Origin: Gammaproteobacteria bacterium
GTDB taxonomy: Bacteria; Pseudomonadota; Gammaproteobacteria; Arenicellales; Poriferihabitantaceae
Direction: 5' to 3'
Assembly (NCBI GenBank): GCA_020027415.1
Contig: JAHRAW010000182.1
Span: 1 to 7,668, forward strand
Length of the DNA: 7,668 bases
The position numbers were made by a program, and so were the translations under genes. The notes below the pieces were generated by a model, which was given only the letters and a program-made list of their open reading frames with translations, made no database searches and was not told the DNA's origin. Positions 7,461 through 7,668 of the stretch are shown here, in pieces; the first letter of the stretch is position 1, and the number at the start of each line of letters is the position of its first letter.

Positions 7461-7494
7461 AGCCTGCGCGAATAGTCTGCCCTCGTAGGCTATT
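7461..7494 (+). repeat. Stem-loop with two competing pairings
   Basis: AGCCTGCG (7461-7468) pairs with CGTAGGCT (7484-7491) over eight positions with one G-T. Alternatively AATAG (7471-7475) pairs with CTATT (7490-7494). The two foldings share bases 7490-7491 and exclude each other. The function is unknown. Confidence 0.4.
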
Positions 7495-7499
7495 GATCT

Positions 7500-7540
7500 G
7501 GGGGATGAATAAGGGATTGCGAGAATCTCATAATTCCCCC
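7500..7540 (+). repeat. Two-tier stem-loop with a GGGGGA/TCCCCC base
   Basis: The outer stem is GGGGGA (7500-7505) with TCCCCC (7535-7540). The inner stem is GGGATT (7513-7518) with AATCTC (7524-7529), including one G-T, around the loop GCGAG. The internal loop between them is AT-rich. There is no downstream T-run, so it is not a standard terminator. It sits directly before a promoter-like sequence. Confidence 0.45.
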
Positions 7541-7570
7541 GACATCAATTGACATTGCCGTCAAGGTCGG
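7539..7570. repeat. Nested inverted repeat around a -35 box
   Basis: CCGAC (7539-7543) pairs with GTCGG (7566-7570), and inside them TTGAC (7549-7553) pairs with GTCAA (7560-7564). The inner left arm is the first five bases of the TTGACA -35 hexamer, so the dyad is placed like a repressor operator. Its first two bases are also used by the preceding stem-loop. Confidence 0.45.
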
Positions 7571-7577
7571 TTACATT
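7549..7577 (+). promoter_or_regulatory. Sigma70-like promoter for a gene right of the window
   Basis: A perfect -35 hexamer TTGACA (7549-7554) is followed after 17 bases by TACATT (7572-7577), four of six matches to TATAAT. Transcription would start near 7584. The leader of about 85 bases would contain the short dyads CACT/AGTG (7589-7601) and GTGG/CCAC (7599-7610) and end at the GGAG ribosome binding site. Confidence 0.5.
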
Positions 7578-7656
7578 CAGTTTGCTAACACTGATCAAGT
7601 GGCAGTCCACCCAGTCGGGCGCCTGCTTAATACAACCACACTTTTAGTCAACCATC

Positions 7657-7660
7657 GGAG
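7657..7660 (+). promoter_or_regulatory. Probable ribosome binding site at the window edge
   Basis: GGAG is followed by AAAATTCT, which ends the window. The eight-base distance would place a start codon at about 7669. This supports a plus-strand gene beginning just outside, which cannot be seen. Confidence 0.4.
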
Positions 7661-7668
7661 AAAATTCT

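Larger units (their letters stand above)
7370..7668. other. Intergenic region after lptG, rich in stem-loops
   Basis: This 299-base stretch has no credible gene; the longest start-to-stop frames I read by eye are about 15-21 codons without suitable ribosome binding sites. The left part is G/C-rich. From about 7490 it becomes more AT-rich and contains consecutive inverted repeats, a sigma70-like promoter and a ribosome binding site at the edge. A plus-strand gene probably begins just beyond 7668. No intrinsic terminator with a T-run was found for lptG. Confidence 0.7.

Noticed and set aside
7419..7475. Eighteen-codon plus-strand frame (MASAAHPYPSFP...)
   Set aside because: It has no properly spaced ribosome binding site and its translation is typical of spurious frames across ATTCCCGC repeats.
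7490..7555. Twenty-one-codon minus-strand frame
   Set aside because: No ribosome binding site, and it merely crosses the stem-loops.
7370..7668. Integron attC site, insertion-sequence end or CRISPR array
   Set aside because: No attC core pair (GTTRRRY/RYYYAAC), no transposase fragment or target-site duplication visible, and no regularly spaced direct repeats.

Overview
The window holds five complete protein genes in two divergent blocks, with a short structured non-coding region at the right end. Gene content and order (valS, holC, pepA on the minus strand, facing away from lptF and lptG on the plus strand) are the classical arrangement of Gammaproteobacteria, also seen in part in some Betaproteobacteria. 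All five proteins look intact and align over their full length with the E. coli families as I remember them. The DNA is moderately GC-rich, with many GCGC/CGCG words and uniform composition across the genes. I see nothing that marks any of the five as recently acquired, and I cannot name the genus. LptF and LptG show that the organism is a Gram-negative that exports lipopolysaccharide.

Minus-strand block, read from right to left: an extended -10 promoter near 5028-5036, a good ribosome binding site, then pepA (leucyl aminopeptidase), holC (chi subunit of DNA polymerase III) 36 bases later, and valS (valyl-tRNA synthetase), which starts within or just after the end of holC. The tight spacing argues for one operon. 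Only 64 bases follow valS, with no recognisable terminator.

Plus-strand block: lptF and lptG encode the two membrane subunits of the LPS-extracting ABC transporter LptB2FG. The lptF stop and lptG start share one base (TAATG), which suggests coupled translation of two proteins needed in equal amounts. The 234-base divergent spacer contains the pepA promoter and two GC-rich stem-loops ahead of lptF. I could not identify a convincing lptF promoter.

Right end (7370-7668): no gene of credible size. It carries an imperfect 59-base palindromic element containing the motif GTCATTCCCGC, typical of dispersed intergenic repeats. Three more stem-loops follow, then a sigma70-like promoter with an inverted repeat around its -35 box, and a GGAG ribosome binding site eight bases from the window edge. 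A further plus-strand gene probably starts just outside. This tract is the only part not explained by ordinary housekeeping genes. I found no CRISPR array, insertion sequence, tRNA, rRNA or defence system, and no clear evidence of a previously undescribed system.
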